A DNA stretch of 64,000 nt from NCBI RefSeq assembly GCF_903166545.1, contig NZ_CAESCH010000001.1, forward strand, positions 1,864,001 to 1,928,000. The letters run 5' to 3'. The translations under genes were made by a program, and so were the position numbers. The notes below the pieces were generated by a model. The model saw only the letters and a program-made list of their open reading frames with translations. It had not been told where the DNA came from and ran no database searches. This stretch comes from Metabacillus schmidteae (GTDB lineage: Bacteria > Bacillota > Bacilli > Bacillales > Bacillaceae). Of this stretch, positions 42,982 through 51,571 are shown in pieces (position 1 is the first letter of the stretch; every line of letters begins with the position of its first letter).

Positions 42982-43030
42982 TTACATAACTTTAACCAAC
43001 ACCTTACAGTAACTTTACAATAGCTTACTA
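42982..43030. promoter_or_regulatory. Helically phased TTACA array (PhoP- or WalR-like boxes) in the ppc upstream region
   Basis: TTACAT (42982), TTAACC (42992), TTACAG (43004), TTACAA (43015) and TTACTA (43025) recur every 10-12 bases, one per helical turn. This matches PhoP boxes (TT[A/T/C]ACA, 11-base period). Read on the other strand, TGTAA with the same phase matches WalR boxes. The array lies between the two-component terminator and ppc, 350 bases before the ppc start. The rest of the interval 42913-43379 shows no gene. A 17-base direct repeat TCTTTTGGAAGAGAAAA occurs at 42911 and 43047. Confidence 0.5.
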
Positions 43031-43379
43031 AAATTTAGGTAACAGATCTTTTGGAAGAGAAAACCTATATGAAATGATAGGCTAGCATTTTTAAAGTAAT
43101 TTTTTTACCCTCTTTAATAGGTTCTTAGTAACGAATTTATTGAAATGTGTATTCTCGACAAATAATATTTTCATTTATAAATTAAGGATTACATATATAA
43201 AATAGAGTGTTTTTATATAAAATTTGAGATAATGATACGTAAATTAGATAGAAAAGGTCAAATTCATCGTATATAGATATCAATTTCGTGAAATTTAGAT
43301 GAAAATTTCTTCGAATAATGATATGATAGAATTATCTTAATATTTAATAGAATAATAAAATCTTTGGGAAGGTGACAAA

Positions 43380-46142
43380 ATGACAACAAGAATAGAAGCG
43401 AATGACAGCAGTCTTCCGTTACGCCGTGATGTAAAATCTCTAGGGCATATTCTAGGTGAAATTATTGTTCATCATGGAGGAACGGAACTACTTGATAAAG
43501 TTGAAAAATTAAGAATGATGGCGAAGTCTCTTCGAAGTAATTTCGATAAACAGGTCTATGACGAAATGAAAAATGAAATTGTGAATTTAGATCCGCCGAT
43601 GCGAAAGCAAATCATTCGAGCTTTTTCGATTTATTTCCATCTTATTAATGCCGCAGAATCTAATCACCGAATACGTCGTCGTCGTGAATATCAGCTCCAA
43701 GATGATCATGTAGTCCAATCCGCATCAATTGAAAGTGCCATTCTTTCTTTAAAGGAAAATAACATTGATGAGGAAACGATCCAAAATGTCTTGAACACAT
43801 TATCTCTTGAACTTGTGATTACTGCGCATCCTACGGAAGCAACTAAGCGTTCAGTTATTGAGATTCAAAAACGAATTAGCAATATATTGAAAAATCTTGA
43901 CAATACAATGTTAACGAAGAAAGAACGCAAAAAATTAGAGGATAGTTTGTTAAATGAGGTAACAATTTTATGGCAAACAGATGAGCTGCGTCATCGAAAG
44001 CCAACTGTTATGGATGAAGTTCGTAATGGTCTGTATTACTTTGACCAAACATTCTTTGATGTATTACCGGATATTCACCAAGACCTTGAGGAAGGACTTT
44101 CTGAACAATTCCCTGATCATATATGGAATGTGCCGAATTTCTTACGCTTTGGATCCTGGATTGGTGGAGATAGAGATGGAAACCCGAATGTAACACCGGA
44201 AGTTTCGTGGGAAACATTAGAAAGCCACCGTGAGCTTGTTCTCAAAAAGTATAGAGAGTCATTAATTGAAGCTATGAAGCGCTTCAGCCATTCTTCTACA
44301 CGTGTAGAAATCAGTCAAGAGCTGATCTCAAATGTTGAGAAAGAAGAGGAACTATACTTACCTGCTGAAAAACGGTGGACAGTTGAAACAGAAGTTTATC
44401 GCCGTAAAATCGCTATCATATTAGCTCGACTGGAAGAAGTTGGAAAATCTGATATCGGGTATAAAGCTGCAGACGAGCTACTGGATGACCTTTATTTAAT
44501 TCAGAGAAGTGTTGATGCACATCAACCGGCAAGACGCGAATTGAAAATGCTAAAGAAATTTATTCGCCAAGTACAGTTATTTGGGTTCCATTTAGCAACA
44601 CTTGATATTCGAAATCACAGCGGTGAGCATGAAGCAGCGATTACTGAAATTTTACGTAAAGTAAAAGTAGCAGATGATTATGCAGCACTTAGTGAAGAAG
44701 AAAAAATAAAAGTATTGGAAAATGTTCTAAAGGATCCACGCCCTGTATTACTTTTAAACGAAGATTATTCAAAAGAAACACAGGAAATGTTAAAAGTCTT
44801 TACAATGATCAAGAAAGCACATGAAACATTCGGGAAAAAATCAATTCTTGTGTATTTAGTAAGTATGACACAAGCTGCAAGCGATCTTCTTGAAGTGTTA
44901 GTTTTGGCTAAAGAAGCTGGTATTTATCGATTACATGCAGACGGCTCAGTGGAAAGTCATTTAAATGTTGCTCCACTTCTTGAAACGGTGGATGATTTAA
45001 TTGCGGGTCCTAAAATTATGGAGACATTATTTACGATGGATGTATATCGCAATCATTTAAAAATTCATGGTGATTCTCAGGAAATCATGCTTGGATATTC
45101 AGATGGAAGTAAAGATGGTGGAACACTTACAGCAAACTGGAAGCTATATAATGCACAGCTTGAAATCCATGATATGGCGAAAAGCTATAATATCGGGTTG
45201 AAATTCTTCCATGGACGCGGAGGTTCTTTAGGTCGTGGCGGCGGTCCGCTGAACCGTAGTATTTTATCACAACCTGCAGAAACATTGGGTGATGGTGTTA
45301 AAATTACTGAGCAGGGTGAGGTTTTATCTTCACGTTATTTAATTGAGGATATTGCTTATCGTAGTTTAGAGCAAGCAACTTCTACCTTAATTGAAGCTTC
45401 TGTTAACTTATCAAAAGAATCAGAGCAGCAGCATTTACGTGAACAAGCATGGGAAAATGCTATGGAAGAAATCTCAAATGTTTCCTTGAAAAAGTACCAA
45501 TCACTCGTTTTCCAAGACCCTGATTTCTTAACATATTTTACAGAGGCAACACCTTTAAATGAATTAGGAGAATTAAACATTGGTTCACGACCAATGAAAC
45601 GTAAAAACCGTAATCGTTTTGAGGATTTACGTGCGATTCCTTGGGTATTTGCATGGACACAAAGTCGTCAGCTATTACCTGCTTGGTATGCAGCTGGTAC
45701 AGGGTTGGAGGATTTTGCATCTAAGAGTGAAGAAAACTTACAGCTTTTAAAACGTATGTACAATGAATGGACATTCTTCCGCTCCACAATTGACAATCTG
45801 CAAATGGCATTAATGAAGGCAGATATTACAACTGCCAAGGAATATACATCTCTAGTGAATAATAAAGAAATAGCAGATCGTATCTTTGGAAATATCATGG
45901 AAGAATATGAAAAAACAAAGGCAATTCTTCTCCAAATTACTGATGATGAAGAATTATTAGATCATACACCAAATATTAAAGAATCTGTACACCGTAGAAA
46001 CCCATATGTTGATCCGTTAAACTTCTTACAAGTAGAACTCATTAAGCAACTTCGTCAGCAAGAAGAGCCTAATGAAGAATTATTAACAGAAGTATTATTG
46101 ACCATTAGCGGTATTGCAGCAGGTCTACGTAACACAGGCTGA
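43380..46142 (+). CDS. ppc: Phosphoenolpyruvate carboxylase
   Basis: A 920-residue homotetrameric enzyme that carboxylates phosphoenolpyruvate to oxaloacetate, refilling the TCA cycle. The catalytic His is in VITAHPTEATKRS (about residue 147), the GGDRDGNPNVT motif near 262, and the mobile loop FHGRGGSLGRGGGP near 609. The C-terminus ends in TISGIAAGLRNTG, the expected conserved terminal Gly. GGGAAGGTGAC precedes the start. Many Bacillus use pyruvate carboxylase instead, so the presence of PEPC distinguishes this genome from B. subtilis. It is monocistronic with its own terminator. Confidence 0.97.
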   Translation: MTTRIEANDSSLPLRRDVKSLGHILGEIIVHHGGTELLDKVEKLRMMAKSLRSNFDKQVYDEMKNEIVNLDPPMRKQIIRAFSIYFHLINAAESNHRIRRRREYQLQDDHVVQSASIESAILSLKENNIDEETIQNVLNTLSLELVITAHPTEATKRSVIEIQKRISNILKNLDNTMLTKKERKKLEDSLLNEVTILWQTDELRHRKPTVMDEVRNGLYYFDQTFFDVLPDIHQDLEEGLSEQFPDHIWNVPNFLRFGSWIGGDRDGNPNVTPEVSWETLESHRELVLKKYRESLIEAMKRFSHSSTRVEISQELISNVEKEEELYLPAEKRWTVETEVYRRKIAIILARLEEVGKSDIGYKAADELLDDLYLIQRSVDAHQPARRELKMLKKFIRQVQLFGFHLATLDIRNHSGEHEAAITEILRKVKVADDYAALSEEEKIKVLENVLKDPRPVLLLNEDYSKETQEMLKVFTMIKKAHETFGKKSILVYLVSMTQAASDLLEVLVLAKEAGIYRLHADGSVESHLNVAPLLETVDDLIAGPKIMETLFTMDVYRNHLKIHGDSQEIMLGYSDGSKDGGTLTANWKLYNAQLEIHDMAKSYNIGLKFFHGRGGSLGRGGGPLNRSILSQPAETLGDGVKITEQGEVLSSRYLIEDIAYRSLEQATSTLIEASVNLSKESEQQHLREQAWENAMEEISNVSLKKYQSLVFQDPDFLTYFTEATPLNELGELNIGSRPMKRKNRNRFEDLRAIPWVFAWTQSRQLLPAWYAAGTGLEDFASKSEENLQLLKRMYNEWTFFRSTIDNLQMALMKADITTAKEYTSLVNNKEIADRIFGNIMEEYEKTKAILLQITDDEELLDHTPNIKESVHRRNPYVDPLNFLQVELIKQLRQQEEPNEELLTEVLLTISGIAAGLRNTG

Positions 46143-46157
46143 TATAAAATAATTAGT

Positions 46158-46188
46158 AAAGACTGTCGAGTAATCGGCGGTCTTTTTG
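46158..46188 (+). terminator. Terminator after ppc
   Basis: Stem AAAGACTGTCGA / TCGGCGGTCTTT followed by T residues. Confidence 0.85.
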
Positions 46189-46450
46189 TATGGAAAAAGA
46201 TGAAAACATTCTTTGAAAAGCAAATCAAGCAAAATAGTGGTGGAGTTTATTTATTAATAAGTATAAATTCTTCATCCAAAATAAAACATGATGTTGTTAT
46301 AAAACCTTCCATACAAAGAAATTATCACAAACAACAACTTTACTATCGTTACGAAAAGAAATGAAATTTTGAGCTAGTATTTTTCTTTAATAATCTGTAA
46401 GATAAATGTAAACACTATCATTGGAAAAAAGAATTAATAGGGGGATAATT

Positions 46451-46600
46451 ATGAATCAGAAACCACTTCATTATGATGGAAGCAGTTTATTAGATTTTAC
46501 TTCATCTAATGAAACAACTGACACCCATTCAGGTGAGATCACAGATGAAATGAGAAAGAATATTGCAGGAAACCCATACGTTATAAACATAAATGAATAG
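46451..46600 (+). CDS. Small hypothetical protein (49 residues)
   Basis: An ATG with AATAGGGGGATAA upstream opens a 49-codon frame ending in TAG, followed after 6 bases by a good terminator. The product is acidic and hydrophilic (MNQKPLHYDGSSLLDF, then an Asn/Thr-rich middle and DEMRKNIAGNPYVININE). It has no membrane span or Cys. I do not recognise the family. The combination of ribosome site, full-length open frame and terminator supports a real gene. Confidence 0.6.
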   Translation: MNQKPLHYDGSSLLDFTSSNETTDTHSGEITDEMRKNIAGNPYVININE

Positions 46601-46606
46601 TTTCTT

Positions 46607-46642
46607 AAAAGGATTTGCTTACAACAGCAAGTCCTTTTCTAA
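46607..46642 (+). terminator. Terminator after the 49-residue gene
   Basis: Stem AAAAGGATTTGCT / AGCAAGTCCTTTT with a short loop. Confidence 0.75.
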
Positions 46643-46881
46643 TGTGGAGAAGGGGACATACCAGGAAAAGCTGGATCAAATTGATCAAGCAACTCAAAAA
46701 TAGTCTTTATAAAAAATTGATTGGCAACTTGTATTCTCAATTTTCTATTTTAACGATCCTGAATTTACTTGGTCACTGGTATAGTCGGAGAAAATCTTTT
46801 TAGTTATTCCTTATCTTTCTGTTTATTTTCACTATTTTGTATCAAACTATAATGACTTAAAAATAGAAAGGTAAGATGAAA

Positions 46882-47517
46882 ATGGCAAAAATATTATATA
46901 TAACAGCACACCCACATGACGATAAGGTTTCATTTAGTATGGCAGCAGGGAAAGCATTTATTGATTCGTACAGAGAAGCCAACCCTAACGACGAAATTGT
47001 TCATATTGATTTATACAAAGAACATATTCCTCATATTGATGTTGACGTATTTAGCGGCTGGGGAAAATTACAAACAGGCAAAGGTTTTGAAGAGTTATCA
47101 GAAGAGGAAAAAACAAAAGTTGGCAGACTTAATGAATTAAGTGAACAGTTTATCTCCGGGGACAAATATGTATTTGTTACTCCATTGTGGAACTTTTCCT
47201 TTCCACCAGTTATGAAAGCATATATTGATTCTGTTGCTGTAGCAGGAAAAACGTTTAAATACACAGCTGAAGGTCCAATTGGTTTATTAACAGATAAAAA
47301 AGCACTTCATATTCAAGCAAGAGGGGGTATTTATTCCGAAGGACCAGCTGCAGAAGTTGAAATGGGTCATCGCTATTTAAGTGTAATCATGAATTTCTTC
47401 GGAGTACCTTCGTTTGAAGGATTATTTATTGAAGGTCACAACGCAATGCCTGATAAAGCCGAAGAAATTAAAACAAACGGAATTGCACGTGCAAAAGATT
47501 TAGCAAAGACTTTTTAA
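46882..47517 (+). CDS. azoR: FMN-dependent NADH:azoreductase (AzoR2-like)
   Basis: A 211-residue flavodoxin-fold quinone/azo reductase: [25 protein letters not shown] (FMN phosphate site), [17 protein letters not shown] (FMN isoalloxazine loop), and [13 protein letters not shown] near the C-terminus. Length and start match B. subtilis AzoR2 (YvaB). An ATG two codons upstream (46876) is equally open but 4 bases from the AAAGG site. The enzyme reduces quinones and azo compounds in the cytoplasm, protecting against thiol-reactive electrophiles. It is monocistronic. Confidence 0.92.
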   Translation: MAKILYITAHPHDDKVSFSMAAGKAFIDSYREANPNDEIVHIDLYKEHIPHIDVDVFSGWGKLQTGKGFEELSEEEKTKVGRLNELSEQFISGDKYVFVTPLWNFSFPPVMKAYIDSVAVAGKTFKYTAEGPIGLLTDKKALHIQARGGIYSEGPAAEVEMGHRYLSVIMNFFGVPSFEGLFIEGHNAMPDKAEEIKTNGIARAKDLAKTF

Positions 47518-47547
47518 ATTTTTAAAGTTATCAACTTAATATATCAG

Positions 47548-47575
47548 AAGGGTGCTAATAATAGCGCTCTTTTTG
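47548..47575 (+). terminator. Terminator after azoR
   Basis: Stem AGGGTGCT / AGCGCTCT (one G-T pair) followed by TTTTTG. Confidence 0.75.
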
Positions 47576-47643
47576 TATTTTATTGTGACAATTCTTCTAT
47601 GCACTTTGTGGAAGAAACTATGTCAGAAATTGTTACATACTAA

Positions 47644-47672
47644 TTGCGAGACATCTTTTTCCTCTCTATACT
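47644..47672 (+). promoter_or_regulatory. Promoter of the first guanidine-I riboswitch transcript
   Basis: TTGCGA (47644-47649) and TATACT (47667-47672) with a 17-base spacer. Confidence 0.7.
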
Positions 47673-47727
47673 ACAACTTAACAGCCAATCAATTAACTGC
47701 ATAAAGGTTCACTATCTATTTTGTGAG

Positions 47728-47866
47728 CGAAAAAGCTGCCTAGGGTTCCGTTGGTCATATGACTAAGGCTGGTCCAAGAGGGAGCGTATAAAAAACAAAC
47801 TGTTTTTTATATACACGGAAGGACAAAAGCCTGGGAGATGACCTCTCCCAGGCTTTTATTTTTTTC
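47728..47866 (+). ncRNA. Guanidine-I (ykkC) riboswitch with terminator, upstream of APC permease
   Basis: The ykkC-I core is unmistakable: CTAGGGTTCCG at the 5' side, GGTCCAAGAGGGAGCG in the middle, and ACACGGAAGGACAAAAGCC at the 3' side. The 3' part is followed by a terminator stem GCCTGGGAGA / TCTCCCAGGC with a T run. Guanidinium binding should stabilise the aptamer and prevent termination, turning on the permease gene 130 bases downstream. A second copy lies at 49462-49618. Confidence 0.95.
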
Positions 47867-47999
47867 CTCTAAAAGCGATTATCCCTTTTCACTCAAAATA
47901 TTTTACCAGGTAGTAAGCAAGATAGTTTCCGCACACATGACATTGTGCATTTGTTTAAGTTATTAATTCAGAATATTCAGTTATAAAGGAGAGGTTTTC

Positions 48000-49370
48000 A
48001 TGAAGACAGAAACTCCGGAATTAATAAAATCACTCAATACGTTTGGTGTTGTTTTTTTAGGGCTCGCATGGATGACACCTATGATCTTTTTTACAGTTTA
48101 TGGGGTTGCATTTGAGGCAGCTGGAGGGATGCTTGCTGCTGCTTATGTTGTAGCATTTATAGCTATTTTCTTTACTGCTTATAGCTACAGTAGAATGGTG
48201 AAGGCTTACCCAATTTCAGGCTCTGCTTACACATATACTAAAAAAGCAGTTAATCAAAAGATGGGATTTTTAGTAGGATGGGCCTTGCTTTTAGATTATA
48301 TTGTTTCCCCTATCATTGCGTGTTTGACTTTTGGCCTTTTTTTAAATGCACAGTTTCCAAGTATCCCGGTGTATGTATGGATTATAGTATTAAACTTGAT
48401 TTTAGCATTTGTTAATATTATAGGAATTAAATCTGTTGCTAGAGTAAGTGGATTTTCTGTTATTTTCCAAGTGATCTTTATTGTGTTCTTTTGTGTGTTT
48501 GTTACTAAGGATATTCTCACTGGTGGAGATGGCATGGCGTTATTCTCAATGCAACCTTTCATTTCCAGTGACTTTTCAATCGGAACAATTTTCTCTGGGG
48601 CAGCTCTAATATGCTTTTGTTTTCTAGGGTTTGATGCCGTGACAACAATGGCAGAAGAAACAGTTAATCCCCGAAAAACGATCCCAAGAGCTATCTTTTT
48701 AATTGTTTGTATTGCCGCTGTATTATATATTGCGATTGCATATTTAACTGAGATCGCTTATCCGGACTTCACGTTTGTTAATGTGGACACCGCTTCAGCT
48801 GAATTGATTCAAATGGTGGGAGGCAATTTACTAAGTGCAATCTTTACAACAGTATTAATTGTTGCAACTTTTACTCAAGGTGTTTCATCTGTAACGAGTG
48901 TAACAAGATTTTTATTTGCTCTAGGACGAGAATCAATATTGCCTAACAAAGTATTTGGATATATTCATCCAAAATTTAAAACTCCTGTCTTAAATATCGT
49001 GTTTGTTACGATTATTTCGTTTTTCTCAATTGCAATTGATTTAGATACGGCTGTCACATTTGTAAGCTTTGGTGCTTTAACAGCATTTACGTTTGTAAAT
49101 ATTTCTGTGATTGCACATTACTATGTTCGTCAAAAACAGCGAACAATAAAAGACACCTTTTTATATTTATTATTTCCACTAGTTGGTGCTTGTTTTATTG
49201 GATGGTTGTTAACACTTCTTGAAAGACAAACACTCTTCATAGGGATTGGATGGATTGTGGTAGGATTTATTTATTTAGGAATTCGAACAAGTTTCCTTAA
49301 AAAGCCTATAACTGATGTAGTGGAAGAAAAAGTAGCAATCTCAAATCAGCTAACTGAAAAAAGTATGTAA
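48000..49370 (+). CDS. APC-family permease, guanidine-I riboswitch regulated
   Basis: A 456-residue amino acid-polyamine-organocation family transporter with twelve membrane spans. It begins NTFGVVFLGLAWMTPMIFFTVYG and has the APC helix-8-like LGFDAVTTMAEETVNPRKTIPRAI. The only visible regulation is the guanidine-I riboswitch before it, and the guanidine-degradation genes follow under a second copy. It is therefore the best candidate for guanidine uptake in this locus, where the ABC transporter often found with such genes is missing. Export or uptake of a related compound is possible. AAAGGAGAGG precedes the start. Confidence 0.88.
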   Translation: MKTETPELIKSLNTFGVVFLGLAWMTPMIFFTVYGVAFEAAGGMLAAAYVVAFIAIFFTAYSYSRMVKAYPISGSAYTYTKKAVNQKMGFLVGWALLLDYIVSPIIACLTFGLFLNAQFPSIPVYVWIIVLNLILAFVNIIGIKSVARVSGFSVIFQVIFIVFFCVFVTKDILTGGDGMALFSMQPFISSDFSIGTIFSGAALICFCFLGFDAVTTMAEETVNPRKTIPRAIFLIVCIAAVLYIAIAYLTEIAYPDFTFVNVDTASAELIQMVGGNLLSAIFTTVLIVATFTQGVSSVTSVTRFLFALGRESILPNKVFGYIHPKFKTPVLNIVFVTIISFFSIAIDLDTAVTFVSFGALTAFTFVNISVIAHYYVRQKQRTIKDTFLYLLFPLVGACFIGWLLTLLERQTLFIGIGWIVVGFIYLGIRTSFLKKPITDVVEEKVAISNQLTEKSM

Positions 49371-49389
49371 GGAAATCTAACACAACAGT

Positions 49390-49417
49390 TTGAAAATCTA
49401 ACAATGCAAACTATACT
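49390..49417 (+). promoter_or_regulatory. Promoter of the second guanidine-I riboswitch transcript
   Basis: TTGAAA (49390-49395) and TATACT (49412-49417) with a 16-base spacer, between the permease stop and the riboswitch. Confidence 0.6.
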
Positions 49418-49461
49418 GAATATACAGAATAGTTAAATAAAGCTTCTCAACTGAGAAGGAA

Positions 49462-49618
49462 AAAGCTGTCTAGGGTTCCGTTCTTGTTATGAATCTCCCC
49501 TCATTCAAACAAGTGGTCTGGACCGAGAGAGAGCGTATGGCTATATTAGTAAAATAGCTATATACACGGAAGGATAAAAGCCTGGGAGACATTGATCTCC
49601 CGGGCTTTTATCTTTTTT
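49462..49618 (+). ncRNA. Guanidine-I (ykkC) riboswitch with terminator, upstream of the guanidine degradation genes
   Basis: CTAGGGTTCCG, GGTCTGGACCGAGAGAGAGCG and ACACGGAAGGATAAAAGCC form the aptamer core, followed by terminator arms GCCTGGGAGA / TCTCCCGGGC and a T-rich tail. It has a larger variable P1b-type stem than the first copy. It should switch on the downstream deiminase, carboxylase and hydrolase genes when guanidinium is present. Confidence 0.95.
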
Positions 49619-49646
49619 TATTTAAAATTAAAGGAGGAAACTTCAT

Positions 49647-50390
49647 ATGAATAGCATTTTTAATAAAACAATCCCTGCTGGTGGAAAATGGTCAGGAATA
49701 ATTGGCAAAGGAAAATTAGTACGTTTCACTGCATTAGGTGATAGAGCAAATTTATCAACCCTCATGTACACCGGCCAAAACTTAACTGAACGATATAATA
49801 TGCCAGATACATTGAAAGCACAGCATACCTCACATTTAACTAAAGGCCATGTCCTTATAAGTGATAACGGAAGAGTTTTAGCAAGCATTGTTGAGGATAA
49901 TTTAGGCTGGCATGATAGCATATCCGGTTATACAACACGAAAGCAAACGGACGAAAAGTATGGTCTGACGACTTATCAGGAATTACGAAATGACTGGTTA
50001 AGAAGTGGTGAAGAAAATTTCTCTGTAGAGCTCGTTAGAAATGGGCTTGGAGTACGTGATATTGTACCTGTTTTGAATTTATTTTCAAAAGTGTATTGTG
50101 ATGAAAATGGAAATATGCACTTTGTGGAAGACCACTGCAAAGAAGGAGCAACTGTAACACTTAGAACTGAAATGGACACATTATTTGTTTTTTCAAATAC
50201 ACCAAACCCTTTGGACCAAAGTCATCAATATTCTTCTGTACCGATCAAAATCGAAGTCCTTGAGGCTAATCCAGTAGAAGATGATGATGTTTGTGTAACC
50301 TTCCGTCCGGAAAATCGAAGAGCTTTTGAAAATACATGGGAATACCACGCATTGCTAGGTGAATCAATAAAAACAGTTATGTTGAAATAA
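49647..50390 (+). CDS. cgdA: Carboxyguanidine deiminase subunit (urea carboxylase-associated family, DUF1989)
   Basis: A 247-residue DUF1989 protein of the family formerly named urea amidolyase-associated UAAP1: TIPAGGKWSGIIGKGKLVRFTALG, NMPDTLKAQHTSHLTKGHVL and CVTFRPENRRAFENTWEYHALLG. With the next gene it forms the heteromeric enzyme that deiminates carboxyguanidine to allophanate, as shown for homologues in other bacteria. AAAGGAGGAAAC precedes the start. The riboswitch terminator ends about 30 bases upstream. The A/B subunit letter is assigned by gene order and may be swapped in the literature. Confidence 0.88.
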   Translation: MNSIFNKTIPAGGKWSGIIGKGKLVRFTALGDRANLSTLMYTGQNLTERYNMPDTLKAQHTSHLTKGHVLISDNGRVLASIVEDNLGWHDSISGYTTRKQTDEKYGLTTYQELRNDWLRSGEENFSVELVRNGLGVRDIVPVLNLFSKVYCDENGNMHFVEDHCKEGATVTLRTEMDTLFVFSNTPNPLDQSHQYSSVPIKIEVLEANPVEDDDVCVTFRPENRRAFENTWEYHALLGESIKTVMLK

Positions 50391-50467
50391 AAGAATTCTA
50401 GAAGGATATAAATGGGAACAGAATTTTATATTTGTTAACTCAAAGATATCAAAAGGAGGAAGAGATT

Positions 50468-51118
50468 ATGGCAATTTTAAACTATACAGAAAGCCCGAGA
50501 AAAGTAGAAGAAGCAATCTATGATCATGTGATTCCGGCAGGAGATGGGTGGATGCATGCATTACAACCTGGTCAGGTTTTAAGAATCATAGACTTAGAAG
50601 GAAACCAAGCTGCGGATACACTTTTTTATCATGCAGAAGATCCTGAAGATCACTATAGTGCAGTGGCAACGATTGCAGGACAGCAAAATATTTACCTATC
50701 TACCGGTACTGTTTTACGATCTGAATCAAATAAAGAGCTATTAAAAATTGTGGCAGATACATGTGGTAGACATGATACGTTAGGTGGTGCCTGTTCGGCT
50801 CAAAGTAATACAGTGCGTTATTCACATGATACATTACCAATGCATAACTGTCGCGACACATTCATGCTACAACTGTCACAATATGATGAACAATTTACAA
50901 AGCGTGACTTAGCACCAAATATTAATTTCTTTATGAATGTACCTGTTACACCAGAGGGTGGTCTTACATTTGCTGACGGAGTTTCAGCTCCTGGAAGATA
51001 CGTCGAAGTCCAATCGATTGTAAAAACAATTGCGTTAATTAGTAACTGTCCACAGCTGAATAATCCATGTAACGCTTATAATCCGACACCAGTACGAGTA
51101 TTGATTTGGGATAAGTAG
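50468..51118 (+). CDS. cgdB: Carboxyguanidine deiminase second subunit (urea carboxylase-associated family, DUF1989)
   Basis: A 216-residue DUF1989 protein of the former UAAP2 group: [74 protein letters not shown] and a [14 protein letters not shown] tail. The Cys/His-rich middle provides the likely metal and catalytic residues. The longer open frame begins at a TTG (50432). The ATG at 50468 follows AAAGGAGGAAGAG. It is cotranscribed with the first subunit. A 450-base repeat array separates it from the carboxylase gene. Confidence 0.88.
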   Translation: MAILNYTESPRKVEEAIYDHVIPAGDGWMHALQPGQVLRIIDLEGNQAADTLFYHAEDPEDHYSAVATIAGQQNIYLSTGTVLRSESNKELLKIVADTCGRHDTLGGACSAQSNTVRYSHDTLPMHNCRDTFMLQLSQYDEQFTKRDLAPNINFFMNVPVTPEGGLTFADGVSAPGRYVEVQSIVKTIALISNCPQLNNPCNAYNPTPVRVLIWDK

Positions 51119-51141
51119 ATTAGGATTTTTATGGTGAGGTG

Positions 51142-51498
51142 ATGAAGGACAAAACTCTGTAGAGAGGGTGGAGAAAAGTCCTTTATAGCAGGGATGAAGG
51201 ACAAAACTCGGTGGAGTAGGTAGAGAAAAGTCCTTCATAGCAGGGATGAAGGACAAAACTGGTTGGAGAAGGTGTAGAAAAGTCCTTCATAGCAGGGATG
51301 AAGGACAAAACTCGGTAGAGAAGGTAGAGAAAAGTCCTACATAGCAGGGATGAAGGGCAAAACTGGTTGGAGAAGGTGTAGAAAAGTCCTTCATAGCAGG
51401 GATGAAGGACAAAACTCGGTGGAGTAGGTGGAGAAAAGTCTTTCATAACAGGGATGAAGGACAAAACTTGGTAAAGAAGGTAGAGAAAAGTCCTTCAT
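51142..51498. repeat. Array of seven 52-bp stem-loop repeats inside the guanidine operon (array B)
   Basis: Units begin at 51142, 51194, 51246, 51298, 51350, 51402 and 51454, an exact 52-bp period. Each unit reads ATGAAGGACAAAACT..., a GGAGAAGGT-like middle, then GAGAAAAGTCCTTCAT, then AGCAGGG. The ends ATGAAGGAC and GTCCTTCAT are complementary, so each unit can fold into its own stem. Units differ by a few bases, sometimes compensated. The array fills most of the 453-base gap between cgdB and the carboxylase. It belongs to the same family as array A at 28773-28974. Confidence 0.93.
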
Positions 51499-51571
51499 AA
51501 TGTTAATCATAGATTAAACGCATACGAGAATGGTTGTTCATATAAAAACATCGCTAGAAGGAGTGTGTCAC

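Noticed and set aside
46615-46803. 62-codon frame before azoR
   Set aside because: It begins in the terminator of the 49-residue gene and has no ribosome site.
51035-51464. Two minus-strand frames reading through array B
   Set aside because: They repeat the same peptide because they translate the 52-bp repeats. The period is not a multiple of three, there are no ribosome sites, and they oppose the operon.
51142-51498. CRISPR array
   Set aside because: Regular spacing, but the whole 52-bp unit is conserved, so there are no unique spacers, and no cas genes are present.
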